Assembly (NCBI GenBank): GCA_036847185.1
Contig: DAIUAM010000040.1
Location: 1-28,413, forward strand
Reading direction: 5' to 3'
DNA length: 28,413 nucleotides
Source: UBA4738 sp002413305
Lineage (GTDB): Bacteria > Actinomycetota > UBA4738
The translations under genes were made by a program, and so were the position numbers. Positions 15,407-22,030 of this stretch are shown here, in pieces. The notes beneath the pieces were generated by a model. The model was not told where the DNA came from, did no database searches, and worked only from the letters and a program-made list of their open reading frames with translations. Positions within the stretch are counted from its first letter, which is position 1. Each line of letters begins with the position of its first letter.

Positions 15407-15685
15407 ATGGAGGCGGAGACCACCATCGAAGCACCACGGAGCCCATGCGGGGTGTTTGCCAAGGTGTCGGAGACGTCGAGCTATTCGAGCCTCGGATGGT
15501 GCGAAGCTGGGATGTCGGGCGCGCACCTGGTCACCGACCGCCGCTGGTATTGCGACGCCTGCCAGTGGGTTTCGGGCCGATCATCGAAGGGGACATCCCC
15601 GGTGGGCGCTCATGCCCGGCTGGATGCGAATGGAGCTCACTTTCCGCTACGGGCCTTCCCAGCGGGGCCTAGGGGCACTCTATGA
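15407..15685 (+). CDS. Small cysteine-containing protein of the element
   Basis: A 92-residue frame with a strong Shine-Dalgarno (GAGGGGAGG) 5 bases before its ATG. I do not recognise it. It contains four cysteines, including WYCDACQW around residue 50, which resembles half a zinc ribbon. It is followed by a terminator-like hairpin with nine Ts, which supports real expression. The second half (after about residue 60) is low in recognisable structure. Confidence 0.5.
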   Translation: MEAETTIEAPRSPCGVFAKVSETSSYSSLGWCEAGMSGAHLVTDRRWYCDACQWVSGRSSKGTSPVGAHARLDANGAHFPLRAFPAGPRGTL

Positions 15686-15733
15686 GAGAGCCCCCAGGCT
15701 CTCGCCCAGGGGCTCTCCCGGGAATTTTTTTTT
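15686..15733 (+). terminator. Rho-independent terminator
   Basis: GAGAGCCCC (15686-15694) pairs with GGGGCTCTC (15709-15717), loop of 14. After seven bases comes a run of nine Ts (15725-15733). It closes the small plus-strand gene. Confidence 0.7.
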
Positions 15734-15764
15734 CAAGGATGCCGGCGGCGGACCTGTGAGCGAT

Positions 15765-16151
15765 TTAGTGCCGAACGTGGAAAGACGCGGTTGCTTTCAT
15801 CGTCACGACGCCGCCAACCTTGTTGTCGGCAACGATGCGACCCCAGCCGGGTGGAACGTCGGGGATGGTGATCACGACAACGAAGCTCCCGTCTGGGTGC
15901 ATATGGACCCTGTGGTTGAGTAAAAAGAAAAACGGCCCCCCGTTGGGCCGGAAGTACATCTTTACCCTCCCAGCTGGCGGCGGCGTGAAGCCGCTCCCGG
16001 TAACGGTGACCGCCGTTCCCGGTGGCCCCTGTGTGACGTCGATGGAGATCGAAGCTCCCTCGGCGGCTGTGGTGGCGCTTGCCGAGGCACCAGCTCCTCC
16101 GATCAGGATCAACGTGGACGCGATCGCGACCACCGCTATCAGTTTCCTCAT
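15765..16151 (-). CDS. Small secreted protein with IPT-like fold
   Basis: A 128-residue protein with a clear signal peptide (MRKLIAVVAIASTLILIGG, cleavage likely after ASASA) and a single beta-rich domain: GPPGTAVTVTGSGFTPPPAG, then FVVVITIPDVPPG. The VTGSGF motif resembles IPT/TIG or similar Ig-like exported domains. The role is unknown; in the element it is the only gene with an export signal, so it may be cargo that alters the host surface. The inner ATG at 16151 is preferred, with GAGG 8 bases upstream; another ATG lies four codons earlier. Confidence 0.7.
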   Translation of the reverse strand: MRKLIAVVAIASTLILIGGAGASASATTAAEGASISIDVTQGPPGTAVTVTGSGFTPPPAGRVKMYFRPNGGPFFFLLNHRVHMHPDGSFVVVITIPDVPPGWGRIVADNKVGGVVTMKATASFHVRH

Positions 16152-16191
16152 GGCGTACCTCATCGGGTCGACCGTTCCTGCCGTCCTTCAA

Positions 16192-16420
16192 CGCGAGTAT
16201 ACCGTGCTCGATTCGTTCTACGGTTGCGGGACCGCCGTCGCGGTCGCTCAGCGGCTTGAACCGGCGATGGATCGGGATCGACATCACGAACCTGGCGATC
16301 ACTCTGATTCGGCACCGACTACTCGACGCCTACGGCGAGGCTATCAAGGACACCTACCAGGTGATTGGCGAGTCCGTGTTCCTACGGGATGCCGAAGCTC
16401 TGGCAGCCGAGGACCCCTAG
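16192..16420 (+). pseudogene. Fragment of a DNA methyltransferase, frameshifted
   Basis: Plus-strand relic of an N6/N4-type DNA methyltransferase. VLDSFYGCGTAVAVAQRL corresponds to the SAM-binding motif (normally DPFxGxGT; here the Pro is lost). After one extra T near 16255 the second frame continues with NRRWIGIDITNLAITLI, HRLLDAYGEAI and a C-terminal AEALAAEDP, ending at TAG. In intact relatives this is followed by a longer C-terminal part, and hundreds of N-terminal residues precede it; neither is here. The piece overlaps nothing on its strand and abuts the start of the secreted-protein gene. Confidence 0.8.
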
Positions 16421-16440
16421 GGGGCTGGCCGAGGATGCGG

Positions 16441-16598
16441 GCCAACTCCTCCGGTTCGTAAACGCGCTGGTCGCTCGGTGATGGCATCTTTGCCCGACCT
16501 CCAGGCCTGGATCGCTCCTGGGGGCCTCCTGGGCCTCCTGGGCCTCCTGGGGCTCCTGGGGCTCCTGGGCCTCCTGGGGCTCCTGTGGGCTCCGTGCC
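16441..16598 (-). other. Collagen-like tract and small ORF after the capsid gene
   Basis: Directly after the capsid TAA, the same minus-strand frame reads about seven Gly-X-Y triplets (GAP, GGP), then a frame beginning MPSPSDQRVYEPEELARIL at 16487. On DNA this is a 9-bp tandem repeat at about 16522-16585. It could be a lost C-terminal part of a head protein or a truncated head-fibre gene. The small ORF ends at 16344-16346 and overlaps the methyltransferase relic, so its later part is probably not original. Confidence 0.5.
16522..16585. repeat. 9-bp tandem repeat (about seven units)
   Basis: Unit CCTCCTGGG/GCTCCTGGG, read on the minus strand as Gly-Gly-Pro and Gly-Ala-Pro codons. Confidence 0.85.
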
Positions 16599-17831
16599 TT
16601 AGATCAGGGTCCCTGGGTTCGCCAATCCGGTCCCGCTTACGACCCCGATGCTGGCCGGCTGCTTCCCGGTCACGATCGCGGCGTACATCCGGGCCTGATA
16701 CCTCACCTGCAACGTGCCGGACAGCACGTCGGAGTAGGCGCTGATGGTCGGGGCCGACGTGAACACCGGGAGCTGGTCCTGGCGAAGGTTCACGATCACG
16801 TCCTGGTTGGTGCCGGCTCCCAGCGCAATCGGGGTGGTGGGCGCGTCGATCTCCTGGACGCCGGCCGGGACCTTCGGCGGAACGAACTCGATGGTGGTCG
16901 AGGTGCGGTAGTTCTCCAGCCAGAACCGGCGCCGGGGGGACATCACGGTCACGTCCGGCGTCTGGCCGTAGGCGGCCGCTACGGCGGTGAGGTTGTTTAG
17001 GTAGGCCGTCCACAGCGCGACCACGGTTGGGGTGGCGGACGTGTACGCGGTGGTGCTGGTCCCGCTCTGGGCCAGGACGGCGCTGAAGATCGCGATATCG
17101 AGCTGTTCGCCGAGGGATGCGCCGAGTTCGGCGGCCATGGCCGTGTCGAAGCTAGAATCCGCTCTGTCCACCAACTGGCGAGACACGTTCACGCTGCCCT
17201 GGATCATCACCACTGGGGCCGATGCGGTCGCCGTAACTGCGGTCGAGTCCGTGCCGGTCGTTCCCTCGGTGGGAGCTGTGGCAGTCACCAACCCGGTGGA
17301 GATTCGCGCGACCTGGACGACCATCCCGGACGGCGGGAGGTCACCCTGGCGGAGCAACGAGCCCAACACGGCTTTGTTTCGGGCGGACAGGGCGAACTCC
17401 GCGCCGAGGAACGTGAACGGAGCCGCCGGGATGAGCGCCGCGATGTTCGTCGTGTCAAGGGCCCAGTCCACGTGTCCGGCGGCGAGCTCCCGTTCGGCGC
17501 GTCGGTACCACAGGTCCGAGGCTTCCTTCTGGTCGAGCCTGGCGTCGCCGAGCCGCTGGAGCGCGGACTCGACGTTCCCGGACACGATCGGGGTCCACGG
17601 TTCGCCGAGTTCGCCGATACGGCCTCCGATCTGCTGGGAGGCCTCCATGCCCTTGCGAAGCCGGGCCTCGCGGTCGGCGACGGCGGCCAAGTCTGCGAAG
17701 TAGCTTCTGTTGCCGCCTGGCCCGTAGCCCTCGTGGGTGATCGGCTTGGTCGGGAGGAGCACCGGCGGGGCGACCGGGTACTTCCTAGGCGGGGCCAACT
17801 CGATGATGCTGTTGGGGTTGTCGTCGGTCAT
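16599..17831 (-). CDS. HK97-type phage major capsid protein
   Basis: A 410-residue major capsid protein. The N-terminal part (about 40-130) is charged and helical, as in a scaffold-like delta domain (LAAVADREARLRKGME). The rest has the HK97 fold pattern: VVQVARISTGLVTA, MIQGSVNVSRQLVDRA (P-domain spine), DIAIFSAVLAQ, VMSPRRRFWLENY, and the C-terminal FTSAPTISAYSDVLSG with VRYQARMYAAIVTGKQPASIG. ATG at 17831 chosen with AAGGAGG 5 bases upstream. It follows a 70-residue gene by 13 bases in the minus-strand train. No portal or protease gene is adjacent, although an HK97-type capsid usually needs them. Confidence 0.88.
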   Translation of the reverse strand: MTDDNPNSIIELAPPRKYPVAPPVLLPTKPITHEGYGPGGNRSYFADLAAVADREARLRKGMEASQQIGGRIGELGEPWTPIVSGNVESALQRLGDARLDQKEASDLWYRRAERELAAGHVDWALDTTNIAALIPAAPFTFLGAEFALSARNKAVLGSLLRQGDLPPSGMVVQVARISTGLVTATAPTEGTTGTDSTAVTATASAPVVMIQGSVNVSRQLVDRADSSFDTAMAAELGASLGEQLDIAIFSAVLAQSGTSTTAYTSATPTVVALWTAYLNNLTAVAAAYGQTPDVTVMSPRRRFWLENYRTSTTIEFVPPKVPAGVQEIDAPTTPIALGAGTNQDVIVNLRQDQLPVFTSAPTISAYSDVLSGTLQVRYQARMYAAIVTGKQPASIGVVSGTGLANPGTLI

Positions 17832-17844
17832 TGGAACCTCCTTC

Positions 17845-18057
17845 TTAGGTGTGCTGGGGGCAGTAGCGGATGTGGCCGGCCGCGACCGCGGGCAGGGACT
17901 CACCCTCGCGGACGAACACGACGTCGTTGGCGAAGCTGACGGGGTCGAAGCCGAGCGGCTGCCAGGAGCAGGTGCACGGGCCGGCGGCGACCTTGTCGAG
18001 CCGCATGAGATAGTTCTTCCTCGCCGGCGCGGGCTCGGGCTTCCTTCGGAGCTTCAT
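17845..18057 (-). CDS. Small hypothetical protein of the element
   Basis: A 70-residue frame just upstream of the capsid gene. The basic N-terminus (MKLRRKPEPAPARK) is followed by a region with three cysteines and a histidine (PCTCSWQPLGF and HIRYCPQHT), so a small zinc-binding protein is possible. The ribosome binding site is weak. Position in the tight minus-strand train supports it. Confidence 0.55.
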   Translation of the reverse strand: MKLRRKPEPAPARKNYLMRLDKVAAGPCTCSWQPLGFDPVSFANDVVFVREGESLPAVAAGHIRYCPQHT

Positions 18058-18135
18058 AGGGCCAATGCTAGGGGAGCGGAAAGAGCCTCAGGGCATCGTC
18101 GCAGGTCAGAGGCTCATTTTTCTGAACTTGGCGAC

Positions 18136-18372
18136 TCACCGGGCGCGCTCTCTCTCCTGGAAGAACTTGTGGATGACTAGCATGACGACTTCGTCCCGGC
18201 TCAGTCCCGAGGCGCGGGCTAGGGTGTCGAGGTCGCGCCACATCCATTCCGGGAGGCCTACCGTGCTACGCCTCCGCGAGCTACCCCGCTCGCGGCGGGG
18301 GGGTAGCTCCGCGTCCTGCCATTCGTCCGAAAGGATGCCCCGGGCCATGGCTAGCTTCGGGTCAGTGGCCAT
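18136..18372 (-). CDS. Ribbon-helix-helix-like small protein
   Basis: A 78-residue protein. After a charged linker, STVGLPEWMWRDLDTLARAS and GLSRDEVVMLVIHKFFQ fit a beta strand and two helices as in MetJ/Arc-type DNA-binding proteins, though without family evidence beyond the pattern. Its ATG lies inside the end of the preceding HTH gene (11-base overlap), so it is translationally coupled. Confidence 0.6.
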   Translation of the reverse strand: MATDPKLAMARGILSDEWQDAELPPRRERGSSRRRSTVGLPEWMWRDLDTLARASGLSRDEVVMLVIHKFFQERERAR

Positions 18373-19033
18373 CGGGTCCCCTGTCGCGGCGCGGTAACCC
18401 GGGCAACGACAGCTTGATCGGCGTGCCCGACGCGGCCAGGACCTTCGGATCGCTTGTCCAGAAGGTGCCCTCGGTCACCTTGTCGCCCACCTGGAGCTCG
18501 ATGTGGACGAGCTGAGCCCCGCTCGGCGGCGAAGCCCGGTGCAACATGTCGAGCGCTTCGCGCATGCCTTCCAGCGCGGCCAGACGTTCCTGCCAGGAGA
18601 CCGAATCCTCGAACGTGCCCACCGCCCTCACCCAGGCCGCTTCGAGCTCGGCCTGTTCCGCCGGACCTGCCGGATTGCCGCCCCGATAGGCTTCGCGGCG
18701 ATGGCGTTGCGTCAGGCGGATGCTGGCGCGCTGGCCCTTGGCCGCTCGCAACCTGGCCGTGACGGGGCCCTTCTCGGCACGGCGGACTTCGGCGTCGGCC
18801 AAACTCAGAAGAGCGTGACCACGGCGACCGAGGTCGGAGGCCAGCAGCGCGCGCGGCGAAGAGATCGGGGTCACGTTCGCGTCACGCAGGTGGCCGCCCC
18901 GAACGTGGCGTGAGACCGCATCGGCACTCACGCCGAACTCACGCGCCACGGCGGCCTGAGTCGCGTCGCCGGCGAGCGCTTCGTCGATGTCCTCACGGGA
19001 CGGATGGCCGCAGATTCCGCAGGTCACGGGCAT
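18362..19033 (-). CDS. HTH protein, small-terminase-like or regulatory
   Basis: A 223-residue protein starting with a short Cys/His motif (TCGICGHPSREDIDEAL) and a helix-turn-helix (TQAAVAREFGVSADAVSRHV). The middle is helical and basic (RASIRLTQRHRREAYRGG). The C-terminus has GAQLVHIELQVGDKVTEG. In phiRv1-type elements a protein of this kind sits a few genes upstream of the capsid and has been called small terminase; a DNA-binding or packaging role is therefore likely but not proven. A perfect AAGGAGG precedes the ATG. Confidence 0.65.
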   Translation of the reverse strand: MPVTCGICGHPSREDIDEALAGDATQAAVAREFGVSADAVSRHVRGGHLRDANVTPISSPRALLASDLGRRGHALLSLADAEVRRAEKGPVTARLRAAKGQRASIRLTQRHRREAYRGGNPAGPAEQAELEAAWVRAVGTFEDSVSWQERLAALEGMREALDMLHRASPPSGAQLVHIELQVGDKVTEGTFWTSDPKVLAASGTPIKLSLPGLPRRDRGPDGH

Positions 19034-19036
19034 GGT

Positions 19037-19261
19037 CTAGCCTCCTTCGATGGTCGAACCGGAACGGAACGGCGCGGGGCGACGCGTAACGCGAAACCAC
19101 CCACGTTGTGCGGGCCTGACCCCGCGCCACGGGATGTGCGGTCCATCCGACCCCTCCCCCCCGTCAGTTAGCTGGCGGCTAACGTCGCGTTCGCTACGGC
19201 TAATTAGCTGGCGGCTAACGTCCCGTTCGCTCCAGCTAACAGGCAGGTAGTAAGGCTGCAT
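19037..19261 (-). CDS. Doubtful small protein with 12-residue repeat
   Basis: A 74-residue frame filling the gap between two coupled genes; it starts 2 bases after the upstream stop and ends 3 bases before the HTH gene's start. SERDVSRQL occurs twice. Third positions in the repeat are AT-rich compared with neighbours, and the DNA there is palindromic, so it may be a regulatory region that happens to be open. Confidence 0.3.
   Translation of the reverse strand: MQPYYLPVSWSERDVSRQLISRSERDVSRQLTDGGEGSDGPHIPWRGVRPAQRGWFRVTRRPAPFRSGSTIEGG
19168..19239. repeat. 36-bp tandem repeat with TTAGC/GCTAA palindromes
   Basis: Two copies, 19168-19203 and 19204-19239, differing at few positions. Each begins with TTAGC-TGGCG-GCTAA, a 15-bp inverted repeat. 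Between them GCTAATTAGC (19199-19208) is a perfect palindrome, and a further GCTAA ends the second copy. Six TTAGC/GCTAA half-sites in 72 bases look like an operator or iteron cluster, upstream of the HTH gene. Confidence 0.75.
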
Positions 19262-19263
19262 GA

Positions 19264-19521
19264 CTATCGCGCCCCCACTCCTCGAAGGCGTAGCGACTGC
19301 CGTTCGTCGGCCTTGTCGAAGGCGAGCAGCAGTTGATCGAGTGGCCGGGACTGGACCTCTGCTCGTGCCAGCCCACCGTTCTCCATCTGCCGCGCCTTGT
19401 CGTGCCAGACGCACATCGGCGAAGCGGACGCCTGTGTTCGCCGGCCAGGGCCCACGGGCTCACCGTGCCACCACATCAGCGCGTCGGCATGACAGACGGT
19501 GCAACCGCTAGGCTGGCTCAC
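19264..19521 (-). CDS. Small Cys/His-containing protein of the element
   Basis: An 85-residue protein. The GTG start overlaps the TGA of the SWIM gene (GTGA) and has GGAGG 4-5 bases upstream. CTVCHADALMWWHGE and, further on, MCVWHDKAR provide Cys and His pairs that could bind zinc. The C-terminal part (LDQLLLAFDKADERQ) is helical. Family not recognised. Confidence 0.6.
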   Translation of the reverse strand: MSQPSGCTVCHADALMWWHGEPVGPGRRTQASASPMCVWHDKARQMENGGLARAEVQSRPLDQLLLAFDKADERQSLRLRGVGAR

Positions 19522-19766
19522 GTCGCCTCCGCCCATTGCCTCGGGGCCGGGACCAGCACCACGCGCATGAGGGCGAGCAGGTGGGAGCAGCGACCGAAGG
19601 CGGGACAGTCACACGTCCACCCGGCATGGGGCTCGTATCCCACCCGATAGACCTGGCCGGAGTCACCCCGGCACGTCGCCCGGATGGTGGAGGTGTCGAC
19701 CCCCTCGACGGTGAGCCGCCCGGAGACCAGCAACCGCATCGCTTTCCGCTCGGCGTTCTCACGCAT
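19518..19766 (-). CDS. SWIM-type zinc-finger protein
   Basis: An 82-residue protein. A short beta region (VDTSTIRATCRGDSGQVYRV) leads to WTCDCPAFGRCSHLLALMRV, which fits the SWIM finger pattern CxC-xn-CxH. Such small SWIM proteins occur in actinobacterial phages and elements and probably bind DNA or protein; exact role unknown. It overlaps the upstream 60-residue gene by 8 bases and the downstream gene by 4, so it is part of one coupled operon. Confidence 0.7.
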   Translation of the reverse strand: MRENAERKAMRLLVSGRLTVEGVDTSTIRATCRGDSGQVYRVGYEPHAGWTCDCPAFGRCSHLLALMRVVLVPAPRQWAEAT

Positions 19767-19941
19767 CACGATGCCCGCGGTCCTCGCGTTCCGTTGATTC
19801 GACCGGCGGGTCCAGGCCGATCAGGCGGAACAGTTCGTCCAGCAGCGCCTCCACGTAGTCCCACGCTTCGAACTCCAGCGCGGACGCGTAGTCACCGCAG
19901 AGGATGTCCAAGGTGCGGGACTGTCTCGGGGTGAAGTTCAT
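19759..19941 (-). CDS. Small acidic helical protein
   Basis: A 60-residue protein (ATG at 19941; TGATG overlap with the end of the DUF3631 C-terminal frame). The sequence is helical and acidic (CGDYASALEFEAWDYVEALL, then DELFRLIGLD). No family recognised. The tight coupling on both sides supports it. Confidence 0.55.
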   Translation of the reverse strand: MNFTPRQSRTLDILCGDYASALEFEAWDYVEALLDELFRLIGLDPPVESTEREDRGHRDA

Positions 19942-20297
19942 CACTCGATTACCTCAGCGCCGGGGAAGAACTCTTGGACAGCCTCGACGGGGTCCTCAGG
20001 GCCGCCAGCGGGGTCGAGCCAGGGTTCGCCGTATAGGCAGAGCGGGTGTCTCGTCTGGTTGGGGAACACCTTGAGGAGTGACTTGTGGCAGACCTCGCAG
20101 GCAACCGCGGGTTCCTCTGCAATCGAGCAATCGTCGCCTAAACCCGCGGTAGAGACTTCGGGCTGTTTTGGGTGGGGGGGTGCAACCACCGCAACCACCG
20201 CAACCGTGCAGGTCAGGGGGGTTGCGCCTGTTGGATGGGGGGGTGCAACCACCGCAACCGTGCTGGCCAGGGGGGTTGCGGTGGTTGCGTCTGTTGC
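19941..20297 (-). CDS. C-terminal part of the DUF3631 protein, out of frame
   Basis: This frame carries linkers of the same kind as in the DUF3631 protein (PPATDAT, STVAVVAPPHP) followed by a compact domain with CEVCHKSL, RHPLCLYGEPW and an acidic end (FFPGAEVIE). The cysteines and histidine (C-x2-C, H-x3-C) suggest a zinc finger. Its TGA overlaps the next ATG. With one base fewer in each of the poly-G tracts 20353-20361 and 20298-20307, it joins the DUF3631 frame to give about 585 residues. It may otherwise be a separate gene without a clear start. Confidence 0.6.
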   Translation of the reverse strand, partial: ATDATTATPLASTVAVVAPPHPTGATPLTCTVAVVAVVAPPHPKQPEVSTAGLGDDCSIAEEPAVACEVCHKSLLKVFPNQTRHPLCLYGEPWLDPAGGPEDPVEAVQEFFPGAEVIE

Positions 20298-21700
20298 GGG
20301 GGGGGGGCGCAACCGTGCTGACCTGCACGGTTGCGGTGGTTGCGGTGGTTGCGGGGGGGGGACCCAAAAGAGGGCAAGTAGGTGCTCCAGGCCGTCTCGA
20401 AGTCCTCGGCGTGGTATCCGCGCGGGGTGGTCCCGTCCCGCATTTTGATCACGTGGGGCGCAATCGGTTCCCCGTCCGGTCGCTCGAACCCCCGGAGCTT
20501 CCGAGCCAGGTCGGTCGCTGCCGCCCGGGGTGAACCCTCGCGGTTGGCCTCCGCACTCCACCACTTGGCCCACGGCCCGCTCTCATTCGCCACGAGGGCG
20601 CGAATCAGGTCGGCGGATGGCATCCGGTCGACCTGGCTCTCCTCGAACACGGTCTTCAGGTGAGCGAGGAGCAGCACCCCCGTGCTGAACGTGGCCTCGT
20701 TGTCACCGTCCACGTGGAGTGCCAGGGCGGCTGCGCGGGCAGCGAGCGGCCACTCACCGCCGGCCAGGTCGGCGATGGTCAGCATGTTCCACCAGGCCTC
20801 CACGTGGCGGTCCCGGAGCTCCGGGGGGTAGGCGGGCGTCTGGTCCCGAAGGTGGTCGATGACCTCCGGTGCGGCCCATGCCCGGAACCGGTTCAGGATC
20901 TCGTTCGCGTCGGGCTCGACACGGAAGCTGATGAACCGCTCCAGCGAACCGCGAGGCTTGCGGGTCAACACGACCGGGATGCACCGGGATTCGGTGGTGG
21001 GCTCCAGGTGGCCGATCCCCGCGATGGCGGCCGGCCCGAACGCCTTGAACGCCCTCGGCTCGAAGGAACGCCCCTCGGTCCGGTAGACGGTGGCCGACCT
21101 CCGGTATCCCGAGTTGACGATGGCCACCAGGTCCTGGGCGTTGTCGTCCTGGCGCCTGGCCATGGTCTTGTCGGATTCGTCCAGCAACAACGCGACCGGG
21201 CCCACCTTGTCGCGAAGCCGGTACACGACGGCCGGCGAGACGCTGGTTGCGTTGATCCCGCGACCCCCCAGGAGCTGGTGCAGGACCTCCAGGAGGGTGG
21301 TCTTGCCTGACTCCTCGGCCACCGACTTCACCCGAAGGTACGCCGCCATCGGCGCGGCCTCGATGGCGTGGACGTGTGCCACCCACAATGTGGAGGCCAC
21401 GGACTGGTGCCGCGAGGCGAACCCGACGAACCGCCGGACGTGCGCCTCCGTGTCGTCCAGGAGTGCCGCCAGGTTTGGGTGGGGGGGTGTAACAGGTGTA
21501 ACAGGCGTAACAGTGCTGGTCAGGGGGGTTGCGTCTGTTACGCCTGTTACGGGGGGGGGCGTAACAGTGCTGGTTGCGTCGGTTGCGGGGGGGGTATAGG
21601 GAGTCTGCCCGTTGCCCTCGGCCCGGGGGTGGCCCTGGGCGCAGAGGCCGTCGGGCTGGTACGTGGTGCCGCACCAACAGAAGCGCGTTTCGTCGGTCAT
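20213..21700 (-). CDS. DUF3631 domain protein (primase/helicase-like ATPase)
   Basis: A 495-residue frame as read. The N-terminus has CWCG and CAQGH (possible zinc knuckle), then a Thr/Val/Pro linker (about 37-75). The DUF3631 region follows: YLRVKSVAEESGKTTLLEVL (P-loop at 128-135), VALLLDESDKTM (Walker B at 169-175), GYRRSATVYRTEG and an arginine-rich IPVVLTRKPRGS. DUF3631 proteins are found in phages and mobile elements, often as the C-terminal domain of primase/helicase proteins, so a replication role is likely. From about residue 445 the frame becomes Arg/Asn/His/Pro-rich, which I take as out-of-frame linker after a poly-G length change. Its ATG overlaps the upstream stop (TAATG). Confidence 0.82.
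   Translation of the reverse strand: MTDETRFCWCGTTYQPDGLCAQGHPRAEGNGQTPYTPPATDATSTVTPPPVTGVTDATPLTSTVTPVTPVTPPHPNLAALLDDTEAHVRRFVGFASRHQSVASTLWVAHVHAIEAAPMAAYLRVKSVAEESGKTTLLEVLHQLLGGRGINATSVSPAVVYRLRDKVGPVALLLDESDKTMARRQDDNAQDLVAIVNSGYRRSATVYRTEGRSFEPRAFKAFGPAAIAGIGHLEPTTESRCIPVVLTRKPRGSLERFISFRVEPDANEILNRFRAWAAPEVIDHLRDQTPAYPPELRDRHVEAWWNMLTIADLAGGEWPLAARAAALALHVDGDNEATFSTGVLLLAHLKTVFEESQVDRMPSADLIRALVANESGPWAKWWSAEANREGSPRAAATDLARKLRGFERPDGEPIAPHVIKMRDGTTPRGYHAEDFETAWSTYLPSFGSPPRNHRNHRNRAGQHGCAPPPQQTQPPQPPWPARLRWLHPPIQQAQPP
20245..20288. repeat. 15-bp palindrome in the C-terminal linker
   Basis: GCAACCACCGCAACC (20245-20259) and its exact complement GGTTGCGGTGGTTGC (20274-20288), loop of 14 bases containing TGCTGGCCAGGGG. 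Confidence 0.9.
20308..20335. repeat. 11-bp palindrome in the C-terminal linker
   Basis: CGCAACCGTGC (20308-20318) pairs with GCACGGTTGCG (20325-20335) around a 6-base loop TGACCT. Confidence 0.9.
21498..21550. repeat. 16-bp palindrome in the N-terminal linker of the DUF3631 gene
   Basis: GTAACAGGCGTAACAG (21498-21513) and its exact complement (21535-21550) enclose 21 bases that include TGCTGGTCAGGGGGG, closely related to the loop of the 20245-20288 palindrome. Confidence 0.9.
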
Positions 21701-21912
21701 TACGCCACCGCCTTCCGGGCACGGCTGGCCGGCTGGGGGGCCTTGTCGTTCCCCCGATCCTGCTGATCACGGGCCAAGATGCGCAACACGATCTCCAGCA
21801 GGCGATCGAGGGTGGTGGGTGCGGTAGCGCGGAGTGAATCCGGCCTCGCGCCCCGTGCGTCCGTCATGAGCGCTTGCTGGGGCGCGAGGCCGGAAATTGT
21901 CGATTCGCTCAT
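21700..21912 (-). CDS. Small hypothetical protein upstream of DUF3631
   Basis: A 70-residue protein from ATG 21912; a GTG at 21930 would add six residues. The middle TTLDRLLEIVLRILARDQQD forms an amphipathic helix. The end is basic (ASRARKAVA), and its TAA overlaps the ATG of the DUF3631 gene. No family recognised. It contains one arm-pair of a strong inverted repeat, so translation and DNA structure overlap here. Confidence 0.5.
   Translation of the reverse strand: MSESTISGLAPQQALMTDARGARPDSLRATAPTTLDRLLEIVLRILARDQQDRGNDKAPQPASRARKAVA
21839..21894. repeat. 16-bp inverted repeat with a third copy downstream
   Basis: TCCGGCCTCGCGCCCC (21839-21854) pairs exactly with 21879-21894 around 24 bases. 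A direct copy of the right arm with its left flank (22 of 24 bases from 21870-21893) recurs at 22075-22098. Confidence 0.85.
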
Positions 21913-21970
21913 GACGGGGCTAGCGTGCACCCCAGGTACGACGCGCGGTGACCGGGGAAAACTCCCGGCA

Positions 21971-22030
21971 AGGGCCCCTGACCAGCACGAATGGGCCGGA
22001 AGGGCCCTTGACCAGCACCAATGGGGCCGT
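21971..22030. repeat. 30-bp tandem repeat near attR
   Basis: Two 30-base units (21971-22000 and 22001-22030) share AGGGCCC, TGACCAGCAC and AATGGG. TGACCAGCAC also appears, inverted, in the palindrome loops of the DUF3631 linkers. On the minus strand the repeat is read in an open frame of 63 codons (21920-22111) as VLVKGPSGPFVLVRGP; I do not trust that frame as a gene. Confidence 0.75.

Noticed and set aside
20175..20361. CRISPR-like array of repeats
   Set aside because: Repeats are irregular in length and spacing, lie in a reading frame as Ala/Thr/Val codons, and have no spacers or cas genes.
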